Of a stretch of 33,043 nt of DNA, positions 9,014-16,982 are shown one piece after another (the first letter of the stretch is position 1; every line of letters begins with the position of its first letter). The notes beneath the pieces are model-generated. The model did no database searches and was not told where the DNA came from. It worked only from the letters and a program-made list of their open reading frames with translations. The stretch is from CAMCXT01 sp046302715 (lineage in GTDB: Bacteria > Bacteroidota > Bacteroidia > M30B66): positions 1 to 33,043 of the forward strand of contig JBKCHQ010000182.1 of NCBI GenBank assembly GCA_046302715.1, written 5' to 3'. Made by a program: the position numbers and the translations under genes.

Positions 9014-10021
9014 TTATTGACGTAATTCTTCAATAGCACGATCTAATATTTCATCGCGGCTTAAATCGCTCCAGTTAAACGAAACTAAAATATCAGGAGG
9101 CACGCCACTTTCGGCATAATTATTACCCTGTAAATCTAAAAGTTGAGTTATGCTAAAACGGTAATTCCATCCATTAGGCAACTGCCCGCCATTGGGCAAA
9201 CCTCCTCCACCGCCTGTGGTATCGCCTACTAAAGTTACATTGTTCATCGCCTTGGTGGTGAGCGAAAAAAATGTAGTCGCACTATACGATCCCCGATCTG
9301 TAAGCACCATCACAGGTTTATCGTAGCGAATACCATCGTGTGCATTGTAATAGAACGACTCGGGGGCAGAAAATTCATCATGGCCTGGCCCGCTGCGTGT
9401 TTTTGAATAAGCCACTAAGGTCCGCTCCGATGTAAAACGCTCCATAATTAAAGGGATGTTAAATACATTACCTCCACCATTTTCGCGTAAATCCAGAATT
9501 AAGCCTTCGGTATTTTTATATCGGCTGAGGATAAAATCTAAATCTTCCTTAGTAACCGCATTCATAAAGCTGCTGTATCGAAGATAGGCAATAGAATCAC
9601 CCTCAATAAAATTGTGGGTAAATGCGCCCGTATGCATTACTTGAGGCAAATAATGCTCGCGAATAGTGCGTTCGTAATAATTAGGTTCTTTTTTTAAGGC
9701 CACATTATACACCGAAACGTCAAACGGTGAAACCAAATTGGTGTGATCATCGCGTAATTCATTGAGCATATTTCCCAAAACACGAAATAGTGCCTGTTCA
9801 TCCATACCATCAGTTATCGAATCACTGTAACGCACCTTTACCTCATCCCAATCAATGCCTTTGAGCGTAAAATAACTGTATTTTTTGTCGGCTTCGTTCC
9901 ACAAATATTCGAAATTGGTGCGCGGGTCATTACTGGATTTATCTGCGTCGAACAATAATTTCTCGCAAGAAGTAAATATGAAAAGACCTATAAAGGCTGC
10001 CGGAATAAAAATATTTTTCAT
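9014..10021 (-). CDS. S41 family peptidase lipoprotein inside the paa operon
   Basis: The 335-residue lipoprotein has signal peptide and lipobox FTSC (Cys19). Residues about 145-315 form a C-terminal-processing-type S41 domain: LILDLRENGGG (174-184), GSYSATTF (244-251) with Ser247 as likely nucleophile, VGDTTGG (265-271), and ESGVPPD (304-310). The Lys of the CtpA/Tsp dyad is not visible: Gly residues occupy the usual FGKG site. DDHTNL places His93 where the tricorn-like S41 subgroup has its catalytic His, and Glu304 could complete a Ser-His-Glu set. I see no PDZ domain. It follows the outer-membrane-like gene by 2 bases and precedes paaC by 6. No link of such peptidases to phenylacetate metabolism is known to me. 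The family call is firm; substrate and role are unknown. Confidence 0.9.
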   Translation of the reverse strand: MKNIFIPAAFIGLFIFTSCEKLLFDADKSSNDPRTNFEYLWNEADKKYSYFTLKGIDWDEVKVRYSDSITDGMDEQALFRVLGNMLNELRDDHTNLVSPFDVSVYNVALKKEPNYYERTIREHYLPQVMHTGAFTHNFIEGDSIAYLRYSSFMNAVTKEDLDFILSRYKNTEGLILDLRENGGGNVFNIPLIMERFTSERTLVAYSKTRSGPGHDEFSAPESFYYNAHDGIRYDKPVMVLTDRGSYSATTFFSLTTKAMNNVTLVGDTTGGGGGLPNGGQLPNGWNYRFSITQLLDLQGNNYAESGVPPDILVSFNWSDLSRDEILDRAIEELRQ

Positions 10022-10023
10022 AA

Positions 10024-10926
10024 TTATTTTCTATTAAAAAATAAAGTGAATTTAATACGGTGCATAGCCATTTGGAAAGGCTCGAATCGCCCCGGAGCAT
10101 GGATTACGTCCCATAAATAGGCCCATTGAACCGCATTACCTGATTCATTAAATTTCGTAAACGACAGCTCTGTTCCTAAGCGATATCCGTTTCTACTCCA
10201 ATCGTAACCGGCAAAAGCAAATTGAAACGGATTTGTTTTTGTTCCATCAAGTTCGGGCATCTCTTTGTAGGCATAGCCCGGTCGGTAATTCCAATTTAGT
10301 AAACCTGCGTTTAATTTAAAATGCGCAAATTGTTTTTTAGGACTTATTTCACGGTCGAAAATGAATAAAAATTTACGGGTGCCACTGCGTTCATGGCTTA
10401 AGTCATACCCTACTTTAAAGCTCGCCATAAGATTTACAAATGCTTCGATGCCCACAGCATTATTACCTAGACTTTTATTCATTCTCAAATTAAATGAAGA
10501 TGTCAAGTTGCCTCCGGCCCAAAATTTCCACTTTCCTTTGTTCCACCTCGAAATATTTCTCAAATGTGAATACGACAACGTAGAATGTGAAAACATGGCA
10601 CTTGATTTAACTGCAAATCCTGTATTACTAGCCATTTGAGCATTGGGTACACCAAAAGAAGTGGCGAGGAGAAATGTTTTCTCGCCTTTAGATTTTTCGC
10701 GATGCCAGGCTAAGCTCAAATCCAAACCTGGACCGCTGTAAAACAGTGGTGATGTGGCCAAATCGCGGTATTGATAATACCCTCCGCCCGAACTCAAAAG
10801 CAGATACGATTCTGGCTCGCTGTAACCATCCGCCTTTTTTTCATTCTTCTGTTCTTTCTGAGCCTGGGCAAATGGGGCAAAAAGAAGAATAAGAACAGTC
10901 CAGTTAATAACAATTTTCATAGTCAT
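10024..10926 (-). CDS. Probable outer-membrane beta-barrel protein inside the paa operon
   Basis: I do not recognise a named family. The 300-residue protein has a signal peptide ending near AQA-QKEQK (about residue 22), then a short charged segment and alternating polar/aromatic stretches typical of a beta-barrel: LLLSSGGGYYQYRD, LDLSLAWHREK, WKFWAGGNLTSSFNLRM, AFAGYDWSRNGYRLGTELSF. It ends in MHRIKFTLFFNRK, an amphipathic last strand. A role as a small porin or envelope protein is inference. The stop codon of paaB is followed directly by this ATG (10926), with a second ATG at 10920, so translation is probably coupled to paaB. The next gene, the S41 peptidase, starts 2 bases after its stop. 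Confidence 0.72.
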   Translation of the reverse strand: MTMKIVINWTVLILLFAPFAQAQKEQKNEKKADGYSEPESYLLLSSGGGYYQYRDLATSPLFYSGPGLDLSLAWHREKSKGEKTFLLATSFGVPNAQMASNTGFAVKSSAMFSHSTLSYSHLRNISRWNKGKWKFWAGGNLTSSFNLRMNKSLGNNAVGIEAFVNLMASFKVGYDLSHERSGTRKFLFIFDREISPKKQFAHFKLNAGLLNWNYRPGYAYKEMPELDGTKTNPFQFAFAGYDWSRNGYRLGTELSFTKFNESGNAVQWAYLWDVIHAPGRFEPFQMAMHRIKFTLFFNRK

Positions 10927-11208
10927 TTACATGTGTTTAATTTCATCAGGCAAATCATAAAAAGTAGGATGCCTGTAAACCTTATCGGCTGCAGGTTCGA
11001 ACAATTCTCCGTTTTCCTCAGGATTTGAAGCCGTTATAGAGGCTGAGGGCACTACCCAAATACTCACCCCTTCGTTACGGCGTGTGTAGACATCGCGTGC
11101 ATTTTCGAGTGCCATTGCGGCATCGGCGGCGTGCAAACTTCCACAATGACGGTGTTCCAAACCGTTTTTACTGCGGATAAATACCTCCCATAGTGGCCAA
11201 TCGTTCAT
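10927..11208 (-). CDS. paaB: Phenylacetyl-CoA epoxidase subunit PaaB
   Basis: PaaB is the small subunit that bridges PaaAC dimers and the reductase in the epoxidase. The 93-residue protein opens with WPLWEVFIRSKNGLEHRHCG, then SLHAADAAMALENARDVYTRRNEG and SIWVVPSASI, the standard PaaB signature. Length matches the family (about 90-95). It starts 15 bases after paaA. Its TAA is adjacent to the ATG of the outer-membrane-like gene. Confidence 0.96.
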   Translation of the reverse strand: MNDWPLWEVFIRSKNGLEHRHCGSLHAADAAMALENARDVYTRRNEGVSIWVVPSASITASNPEENGELFEPAADKVYRHPTFYDLPDEIKHM

Positions 11209-11223
11209 AGAATATGAATTTAA

Positions 11224-12180
11224 TTAAACTGCTTGTTTGTATGAATTTTCTTGCTGTTTTCTTGCATATGCCGATGCCGCATCCCTCACCCACTGCCCTT
11301 CTTCGTGCGCTTTGCGGCGCGCATCCAAACGCTGCTTGTTGCAAGGCCCATGTCCATTTACCACCTGCCAGAACTCATTCCAGTCGATAGCGCCAAAATC
11401 ATAATGACCGCGTGCTTCGTTCCATTTCAAATCTTTATCGGGCACTTTTAATCCGATGAGTTCGGCTTGTGGTACCGTTTGGTCAACAAAAGCCTGACGC
11501 AGTTCGTCGTTGGTTTTGCGCTTTAATTTCCACCGCATCGATTGCTCGGAGTTGGGCGATTCGGCATCGCGCGGACCAAACATCATTAACGAAGGCCACC
11601 ACCAGCGGTTTAGTGCATCCTGCGCCATATCTTTCTGGGCTTGGGTTCCATTCATCAGCGTTAACATTATTTCGTAGCCCTGACGTTGGTGAAAGCTCTC
11701 TTCTTTGCAAATGCGAATCATGGCTCGCGAATACGGGCCGTATGATGTATTAATGAGCGCCACCTGATTCATGATGGCAGCGCCATCTACCAACCACCCA
11801 ATGGCTCCAATGTCGGCCCAGGTAAGTGTGGGATAATTGAAGATGCTCGAATATTTGGCTTCGCCGCTGTGAAGTTGCTCCAGCAATTCTTCGCGTGAAA
11901 TACCCAGCGTTTCGCAGGCACTGTATAGATATAATCCGTGTCCACCTTCGTCCTGTACTTTGGCCAATAAAGCCACTTTGCGGCGCAGCGTTGGGCAACG
12001 GGTAATCCAATTGCCTTCGGGTAGCATGCCTACAATTTCGGAATGTGCGTGTTGCGAAATCTGACGGATGTGCGTTTTGCGATATTTTTCGGGCATCCAG
12101 TCTTTGGCTTCAATCTTTTCGTCGCGCGCAATGCGTTCGTTGAAGCGGTCTTCCAGCGATTTAATTTCAAGTTCTGACAT
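11224..12180 (-). CDS. paaA: Phenylacetyl-CoA 1,2-epoxidase catalytic subunit PaaA
   Basis: PaaA carries the diiron centre that epoxidises the ring of phenylacetyl-CoA. In this 318-residue protein the ligand set is visible as Glu48 (HSEIVGMLPE), Glu78 and His81 (QDEGGHG), Asp132 (LVDGAA), and Glu161 and His164 (EESFHQRQG). As I recall the E. coli numbering, all six are shifted by six residues, which supports an intact active site. CPTLRRKVALLAKVQDEGGH and RWWWPSLMMFGP are further family signatures. It lies 27 bases after paaE and 15 before paaB. Confidence 0.97.
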   Translation of the reverse strand: MSELEIKSLEDRFNERIARDEKIEAKDWMPEKYRKTHIRQISQHAHSEIVGMLPEGNWITRCPTLRRKVALLAKVQDEGGHGLYLYSACETLGISREELLEQLHSGEAKYSSIFNYPTLTWADIGAIGWLVDGAAIMNQVALINTSYGPYSRAMIRICKEESFHQRQGYEIMLTLMNGTQAQKDMAQDALNRWWWPSLMMFGPRDAESPNSEQSMRWKLKRKTNDELRQAFVDQTVPQAELIGLKVPDKDLKWNEARGHYDFGAIDWNEFWQVVNGHGPCNKQRLDARRKAHEEGQWVRDAASAYARKQQENSYKQAV

Positions 12181-12207
12181 GACGTTTCGGGTTATTTCGT
12201 GAATAAA

Positions 12208-13281
12208 TTAAATATCAAAATCCACAATTAATTTTTTTGAAGTGGGCACAGCTTGGCAGCTCAGCACGAAGTTTCTGGCCAAATCGGCTTCTTCAATCGA
12301 GTAATTCAGTTTCATTTCAACCGAACCTTCTACCACCTTACAGCGACATGTTGAACAAACTCCACCTTTGCAGGCAAAGGGTAAGTCGGCACCGGCTGCC
12401 AGTGCTCCATCGAGTACGTTATCGATGTCGTGCGGCATGATAAAGTGGAACTCCTTACCTCCATCAATAATCGTTACTTCAGTACCTTCAACAAGCTTGC
12501 TTTTTGCCGCTTCGATGCGTGCGGCATCTTCGGCATTGGGAGCGGTTCCGAACAATTCGAAGTGTATTTTTCCAGCCTCCATACCATGCTTTTGAAGCGC
12601 ATCACGAACAAGGAAAATCATCGACTCCGGACCACAGATAAACGCTGCATCAGCTTCGGACGCCTTGAATAATTTCGTGCAAAGTACATCGAGTTTTTCT
12701 TCAGTAAACCGCCCGTTAAACAAAGGAACATCGCGAAACTCCTTGGTGAGGAAATAATAGGTTTCGAAGCGCTGAAAATGCATATTCTTTAATGCTTCGA
12801 GTTCTTCTTTAAAAATAACCGACTTTACATTGCGATTTAAATAAAATAATTTACACGTGCTTTGCGGCTCCGAAGCAAGTATGGTCTTAATTAAGGACAA
12901 TATTGGCGTAATACCGCTGCCGGCGGCGAAAAACACATAATTGCTTTTAGAGGAGGCATGTAACTCGGCTGTGAACGTTCCCTCAGGCATCATGACTTCC
13001 AGCCAATCGCCTGTTTTGAGCTGTTCGTTGGCATAGGTTGAAAAAAGTCCACCGTCGATTTTCTTAACGGCTACTTTCCATTCACCATCGAGCGGACTAC
13101 TGCACAGCGAATATGAACGACGTACATCCTGATTGCCAATGCTTGCCCGTAAAGTTAGGTACTGCCCTGCACGATAGGAAAAGGCTGGATGTAAATCGGG
13201 TGGAACATCAAACGAAAGCACAGCACAATCGCTTGTTTCTTTGTAAACTTCTTTTAGACGAAGGCTATGAAATTGCTTCAT
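12208..13281 (-). CDS. paaE: Phenylacetyl-CoA epoxidase reductase PaaE
   Basis: PaaE passes electrons from NAD(P)H through FAD and a 2Fe-2S cluster to PaaA. Domains in order: an FAD-binding barrel (5-105, RRSYSLCSSP at 54-63), an NAD-binding domain (115-235, FAAGSGITPILSL and ICGPESM) and a plant-type ferredoxin domain (265-357). The last has Cys304-x4-Cys309-x2-Cys312 and Cys342. Its 357 residues fit the family. It is the first gene of the operon here, whereas E. coli has paaE after paaABCD. A -7 element and a 16-base inverted repeat lie just upstream, so control by the neighbouring TetR protein is likely. Confidence 0.96.
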   Translation of the reverse strand: MKQFHSLRLKEVYKETSDCAVLSFDVPPDLHPAFSYRAGQYLTLRASIGNQDVRRSYSLCSSPLDGEWKVAVKKIDGGLFSTYANEQLKTGDWLEVMMPEGTFTAELHASSKSNYVFFAAGSGITPILSLIKTILASEPQSTCKLFYLNRNVKSVIFKEELEALKNMHFQRFETYYFLTKEFRDVPLFNGRFTEEKLDVLCTKLFKASEADAAFICGPESMIFLVRDALQKHGMEAGKIHFELFGTAPNAEDAARIEAAKSKLVEGTEVTIIDGGKEFHFIMPHDIDNVLDGALAAGADLPFACKGGVCSTCRCKVVEGSVEMKLNYSIEEADLARNFVLSCQAVPTSKKLIVDFDI

Positions 13282-13289
13282 TTTTACGG

Positions 13290-13305
13290 ACTAACACTTG
13301 TTAGT
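13290..13305. promoter_or_regulatory. Inverted repeat, probable PaaR/TetR operator
   Basis: ACTAACA-CT-TGTTAGT has two perfect 7-base arms around a 2-base centre, 8 bases before the paaE ATG and 48 bases after the end of the regulator gene. The inner part has the form CnAACnnnnGTTnG. As I recall, the PaaR site described in Thermus is CnAACGnnCGTTnG, so the layout is the same with one changed pair. It lies just downstream of the -7 element, where a bound repressor would block transcription start or escape. Confidence 0.72.
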
Positions 13306-13313
13306 TTCATGGT

Positions 13314-13321
13314 CAAAATTA
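13314..13321 (-). promoter_or_regulatory. -7 element of the paaE promoter
   Basis: On the minus strand TAATTTTG (13321-13314) matches TAnnTTTG exactly. It ends 32 bases before the paaE ATG and 8 bases before the inverted repeat. No good TTG is found at 17-23 bases upstream, only a T-rich stretch, so the -33 half is weak. This could fit a regulated promoter. Confidence 0.5.
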
Positions 13322-13353
13322 AACATTTTCAACTAAAAAAAGTTTAGACCTGC

Positions 13354-13932
13354 TCAAGAATTTTTCAAAATACCCTGAAGCAAGGCGGCGGTTAAGTCAA
13401 CACGCAGTTTTTGCTCATTCAGATTCGTTTTTCGGCCATACCACAAATACAGCGTTCGAAGCGTGGACAATAGCGTAAATACGATGAGATCCTCATTGAG
13501 TGGTTGTATGATTTTTCCCTCTATTCCATTTCTTATTATGCGACGCAAGGTATCTTCGTAATATTCCCGTTGTTCGGTAAAAATTTTAAGGTTTTCGGGC
13601 GATAGATGCATCCAATCGTTGTTCAGACTGGCCATGGCATGCGGATGCTTAATGGTTAAGTCGATGTGCAGTTCGATAATGTAACCCAACTTTTCTGATA
13701 CGGAATAATTGGCTCCATCAATCGCAGCAATTCCTTGGGTAAATGATGCCGCCAAATCCATAATTACCAAAGCCAGAACATCTTGTTTGGAGGATATATG
13801 GTTATACAGGCTAGCCGCTTTGATATCCATGGCGGCAGCTAAATCGCGCATGGTTACCGCAGAATATCCTTTATTTCGAAAAAGTAGTGCGGCAACCTCT
13901 GCAATTTCAGTTTTTCGATTCGGTGTTGACAT
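13354..13932 (-). CDS. TetR family regulator, probable phenylacetate repressor
   Basis: This 192-residue protein has an N-terminal TetR helix-turn-helix at about 8-55 (ALLFRNKGYSAVTMRDLAAA then IKAASLYNHISSKQDVL). A helical ligand/dimer domain follows, with HPHAMASLNNDWMHLSPENL near 96-115, a stretch like TetR_C33-type FadR/PaaR regulators. Phenylacetyl-CoA would be the expected ligand if it is PaaR, but this is inferred from position. It lies 15 bases downstream of ccmB and 72 bases upstream of paaE on the same strand. It may be transcribed from the metallo-hydrolase/ccmB unit while repressing the downstream paa genes. Confidence 0.85.
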   Translation of the reverse strand: MSTPNRKTEIAEVAALLFRNKGYSAVTMRDLAAAMDIKAASLYNHISSKQDVLALVIMDLAASFTQGIAAIDGANYSVSEKLGYIIELHIDLTIKHPHAMASLNNDWMHLSPENLKIFTEQREYYEDTLRRIIRNGIEGKIIQPLNEDLIVFTLLSTLRTLYLWYGRKTNLNEQKLRVDLTAALLQGILKNS

Positions 13933-13947
13933 ATTCTATCTCCTCCC

Positions 13948-14616
13948 TTAGTCCCTCCAAAGAAAGGGGAATAAAATCCACGAAAGTGCAACTACAATAA
14001 CATTCATGGACAGGAGTGCAAACAAGTAAGGATATTGCACAGAATGATCCAAGCCATCTACTGCATTTTTTGAAAAACGTATTACCACAAGAAGCATAGG
14101 CAATAGCACGGGGAAACTTAATATGGCCATGAGTGTGGTATTCTGACGTGTTTTAGCTGCGATAGCCGATACTAAAGTTAATATACCCGAAAAACCTGAA
14201 CTACCCAGCAATAAAGCAAGTATAAAAAAGCCCATATCCTGCACAGGGTTGCCAATGAGTGTAAAATAAATTAGCGCCCCAATTATGGATAAAAGTAAAA
14301 TCAACAAGGTGCTATACACCAATTTTGCAGCTATTAAAGCATGTGCAGATGCTATGGAATAATAATACAATAAACGGCCACGACTTTCAGTTCCAAATAT
14401 TTTACCTGCTGCATTAACAGATGTAAATAAAAGAATTATCCAAAAAAGGGCATTCCATGTGGGCACATCGGTTAAACTTTTGAACGACAAATAGCAAACA
14501 AATACCGTAGAAATAACATATAACAATACCGAGTTTAGGGCATAGCGCTGTTTAAATTCCAAGGCAATGTCGCGAAGCAGCAGATGTTTGAATTCTAAAA
14601 TAAATCGATTGTTCAC
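13948..14616 (-). CDS. ccmB: Heme exporter protein CcmB
   Basis: CcmB is the membrane component of the CcmAB transporter used in system I cytochrome c maturation. The 222-residue protein starts FILEFKHLLLRDIALEFKQR and has six hydrophobic segments (about 28-48, 53-72, 95-120, 128-152, 160-182 and 195-217). FGTESRGRLLYYYSIAS and LALLLGSSGFSGILTLVSAI match the family. The start is GTG at 14616; its bases form a GTGA overlap with the stop of the metallo-hydrolase gene, so translation is probably coupled. ccmA, ccmC and other maturation genes are absent from the window. Confidence 0.9.
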   Translation of the reverse strand: MNNRFILEFKHLLLRDIALEFKQRYALNSVLLYVISTVFVCYLSFKSLTDVPTWNALFWIILLFTSVNAAGKIFGTESRGRLLYYYSIASAHALIAAKLVYSTLLILLLSIIGALIYFTLIGNPVQDMGFFILALLLGSSGFSGILTLVSAIAAKTRQNTTLMAILSFPVLLPMLLVVIRFSKNAVDGLDHSVQYPYLFALLSMNVIVVALSWILFPFLWRD

Positions 14617-16013
14617 AGGTCAAAACTACTTCCTTTTTCGGGTATTTCTACATGTTTAAATCCTGCTTTTTGAAGTCGAATCATGTAGCGCAATTGGGCT
14701 TCATAATCGCCGTGCACCAAAAACACCTTTTTCACTTTTGGGGCATTTAAACAACTCAACACCTGTAGCATTTCATCAACATCGCCATGGGCCGAAAAGG
14801 AGCCTAATACCTCTACACCTGCGCGAACGGTATGTGTTTCGCCGAAAATACGCACTTGTTTTTCGCCGGTAGCCAATTTGGCCCCTAGTGAGCCGGCCTC
14901 GCAATACCCCACAATTAGAACTGTATTATCAGGATTATCGATATTATTGGCTAAATGATGCTTGATGCGACCTGCTTCGGCCATACCCGAGGCCGAAATA
15001 ATAATGCACGGTTCCTTCAGGCGATTAAGTTGTTTACTCTCTTCAGCATCTCTAATATAGGTGAGTTTATTAAACCCAAATGGATCCGGATCGGTTTCCA
15101 TGTACTTGCGAATATCGGCATTGAAGCAATCGGCATTTTCGCGCATGATTTCGGTGGCATTGGTAGAAAGCGGACTATCCACAAATACCGAAATTCGAGG
15201 CAGACGGCCTTCATTTTCTAATCGGTCAAGAGCATACACTATTTCTTGAGTGCGGCCTACGCTAAACGCCGGAATAATTAGTTTACCTTTCTTAAGTACG
15301 CAGGTCTCAATAACAATGCGCAAAAGCTGGTCGAGCGATTCGCTTTGCTCTTCGTGCGTTCTGTCGCCGTAGGTGGACTCGGCAATTAAATATTCGCACT
15401 GCGGAAAAGCTTCGGGCGGACTAATAATTTGGGGATTCAAGCGCCCCAAATCGCCCGTGTAGCAAAGTGTTTTTGTATGATAATCTTCAAAAATCTTCAG
15501 ATTCACAACGGCCGAACCTAAGATATGTCCAGCGTCGGTAAACATAAGCTCTATACCTTCCTGTATTTTGTGCCACTCTCGATACGATATGGGTTCAAAC
15601 TGACGCAGCGCTATCAGCACATCAGGCAAGGTGTAGAGAGGTTTTATTGGCGGCTTTCCTTGCCGTTTACGGCGTTCGTTGATAAAGCGTGCATCGCTTT
15701 CCTGAATATGTGCCGAATCGGACAGCATAATGCGACAGAGATCGAAAGTTGCTGGCGTACAAAAGATTTTTCCTTTAAAACCTTGCTGTACGAGCACCGG
15801 GATTAATCCGGAATGATCGATGTGCGCATGCGAAAGAATGAGGTAGTCGACCGTTGCAGGATCGAACCCGAAATGGCGATTAAGCTCGTCGGTTTCGACT
15901 CCCATACCTTGAAACATGCCGCAATCAAGTAGAATTCTGCAGCCGTGTCGCAGGGTGATTAGATGTTTAGAGCCTGTAACCATACGTGCGGCTCCGTGAA
16001 ACGATACTTTCAT
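14613..16013 (-). CDS. Beta-CASP metallo-beta-lactamase fold hydrolase (RNA-processing type)
   Basis: From the ATG at 16013 the protein has 466 residues and begins MKVSFHGAARMVTGSKHLIT, the usual start of this family. An upstream in-frame ATG at 16055 would add an atypical 14-residue extension overlapping the bshB1 promoter, so I reject it. HAHIDHSG (62-69) supplies the HxHxDH zinc motif. The beta-CASP domain shows IPAFSVGRTQEIVYAL, SPLSTNATEI and IISASGMAEAGRIKHHL. The tail has GSFSAHGDVDEM and VFLVHGDYEAQ. Relatives include CPSF73-like and YsaA/RNase-type enzymes; the RNA target is unknown. It is divergent from bshB1 and overlaps ccmB by 4 bases. Confidence 0.9.
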   Translation of the reverse strand: MKVSFHGAARMVTGSKHLITLRHGCRILLDCGMFQGMGVETDELNRHFGFDPATVDYLILSHAHIDHSGLIPVLVQQGFKGKIFCTPATFDLCRIMLSDSAHIQESDARFINERRKRQGKPPIKPLYTLPDVLIALRQFEPISYREWHKIQEGIELMFTDAGHILGSAVVNLKIFEDYHTKTLCYTGDLGRLNPQIISPPEAFPQCEYLIAESTYGDRTHEEQSESLDQLLRIVIETCVLKKGKLIIPAFSVGRTQEIVYALDRLENEGRLPRISVFVDSPLSTNATEIMRENADCFNADIRKYMETDPDPFGFNKLTYIRDAEESKQLNRLKEPCIIISASGMAEAGRIKHHLANNIDNPDNTVLIVGYCEAGSLGAKLATGEKQVRIFGETHTVRAGVEVLGSFSAHGDVDEMLQVLSCLNAPKVKKVFLVHGDYEAQLRYMIRLQKAGFKHVEIPEKGSSFDL

Positions 16014-16062
16014 AATAAAAAGTAAACCTACGAAAAGTTGAGACAGTTGCCTCATGATTTGT

Positions 16063-16070
16063 TACTTTTG
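16063..16070 (+). promoter_or_regulatory. -7 element of the bshB1 promoter
   Basis: TACTTTTG matches TAnnTTTG and ends 16 bases before the bshB1 ATG at 16087. The nearest upstream TTG (16038-16040) is 22 bases away, slightly long for a -33 element. Its position supports the start at 16087 over the ATG at 16054. Confidence 0.5.
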
Positions 16071-16086
16071 CACACAACTCATTCTC

Positions 16087-16797
16087 ATGAAAGTAGATAT
16101 TCTGGCTTTTGGTGCGCATCCCGACGACATTGAAATTAGTGCTGCAGGCACCTTGATTTCGGAGGCCAGAAAAGGGAAAATAATAGGCTTAATTGATCTC
16201 ACCCGAGGTGAAATGGGCACCCGAGGTTCGGCCGAACTGCGTGATGGCGAGGCCATACGTGCTTTGGAAATTATGGGAGCGGCATTTCGCGAAAATTTGC
16301 ACATGCGTGATGCATATCTCGAAACCAATAGCGAAAATCTCGAAAAAGTAGTACACGTAATTCGAAAATATCGGCCCGAAATTGTATTGGCAAATGCTCC
16401 ATCAGATCGGCACCCCGATCACGGACACGCTGCTGCTCTTGTGGCCGAAGCCTGTTTTAAAGCCGGATTAAGAAAATACCTCGTAAACGGCTCGGGCGAA
16501 AATGCATGGCGCCCCAAAGCCATTTACCATTATATGCAGTTTTACCATCATAAGCCAGATTTTGTTTATGATATCAGCGAAACTATTGAGGATAAAATAG
16601 CAGCTGTATTAGCTCATGCTTCTCAATTTTATAATCCTTTCAGTAACGAGCCCCAAACGATGATTGCTTCACTCCAATTTAAGGAAGGCATCAGAGCACG
16701 AGCACTGGAATATGGCCTGCAAGCTGGATTTGATTACGGCGAACCCTTTATGGTTCGTCGTGTTTTAGGTGTTAAAAATTTGGGGGATCTATATTGA
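16087..16797 (+). CDS. bshB1: Bacillithiol biosynthesis deacetylase BshB1
   Basis: BshB1 deacetylates GlcNAc-malate to GlcN-malate, the second step of bacillithiol synthesis in the cytoplasm. The 236-residue protein is a LmbE/PIG-L type zinc deacetylase: it begins MKVDILAFGAHPDDIEISAA, where AHPDD holds two zinc ligands. DRHPDHGHAA near residue 106 provides the third ligand. LTRGEMGTRGS, RALEIMGAAFRENL and the C-terminal YGEPFMVRRVLGVKNLGDLY are BshB1-specific features. An ATG at 16054 is in frame but lies before the -7 element. bshA and bshC are not nearby. Confidence 0.93.
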   Translation: MKVDILAFGAHPDDIEISAAGTLISEARKGKIIGLIDLTRGEMGTRGSAELRDGEAIRALEIMGAAFRENLHMRDAYLETNSENLEKVVHVIRKYRPEIVLANAPSDRHPDHGHAAALVAEACFKAGLRKYLVNGSGENAWRPKAIYHYMQFYHHKPDFVYDISETIEDKIAAVLAHASQFYNPFSNEPQTMIASLQFKEGIRARALEYGLQAGFDYGEPFMVRRVLGVKNLGDLY

Positions 16798-16837
16798 GCG
16801 CTTAGGTCTTACGATGTATTTTCAACATCTACTTCTG

Positions 16838-16855
16838 AAGCTAGGCAGCTTTTTT
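16838..16855 (+). terminator. Probable intrinsic terminator of bshB1
   Basis: AAGCT (16838-16842), loop AGGC and AGCTT form a short 5-base-pair stem that runs into a T tract (16850-16855), 41 bases after the bshB1 stop. The stem is short, so efficiency is uncertain. Confidence 0.45.
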
Positions 16856-16982
16856 ATTACGAGCAGTACACCAACAAAGTAGAAATTTGCTTTTCACTTT
16901 ATTGTTCCTTTTTGAAAAAAGCACAAAAAATTTAAGCACAAAGTAAATCGTCCACTCGACCAATCAGGTTTTTCCCCTTTCA

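Noticed and set aside
16014..16055. Longer start for the beta-CASP hydrolase at 16055
   Set aside because: The family begins MKVSFHGAAR-like at 16013; the extension would overlap the divergent bshB1 promoter.
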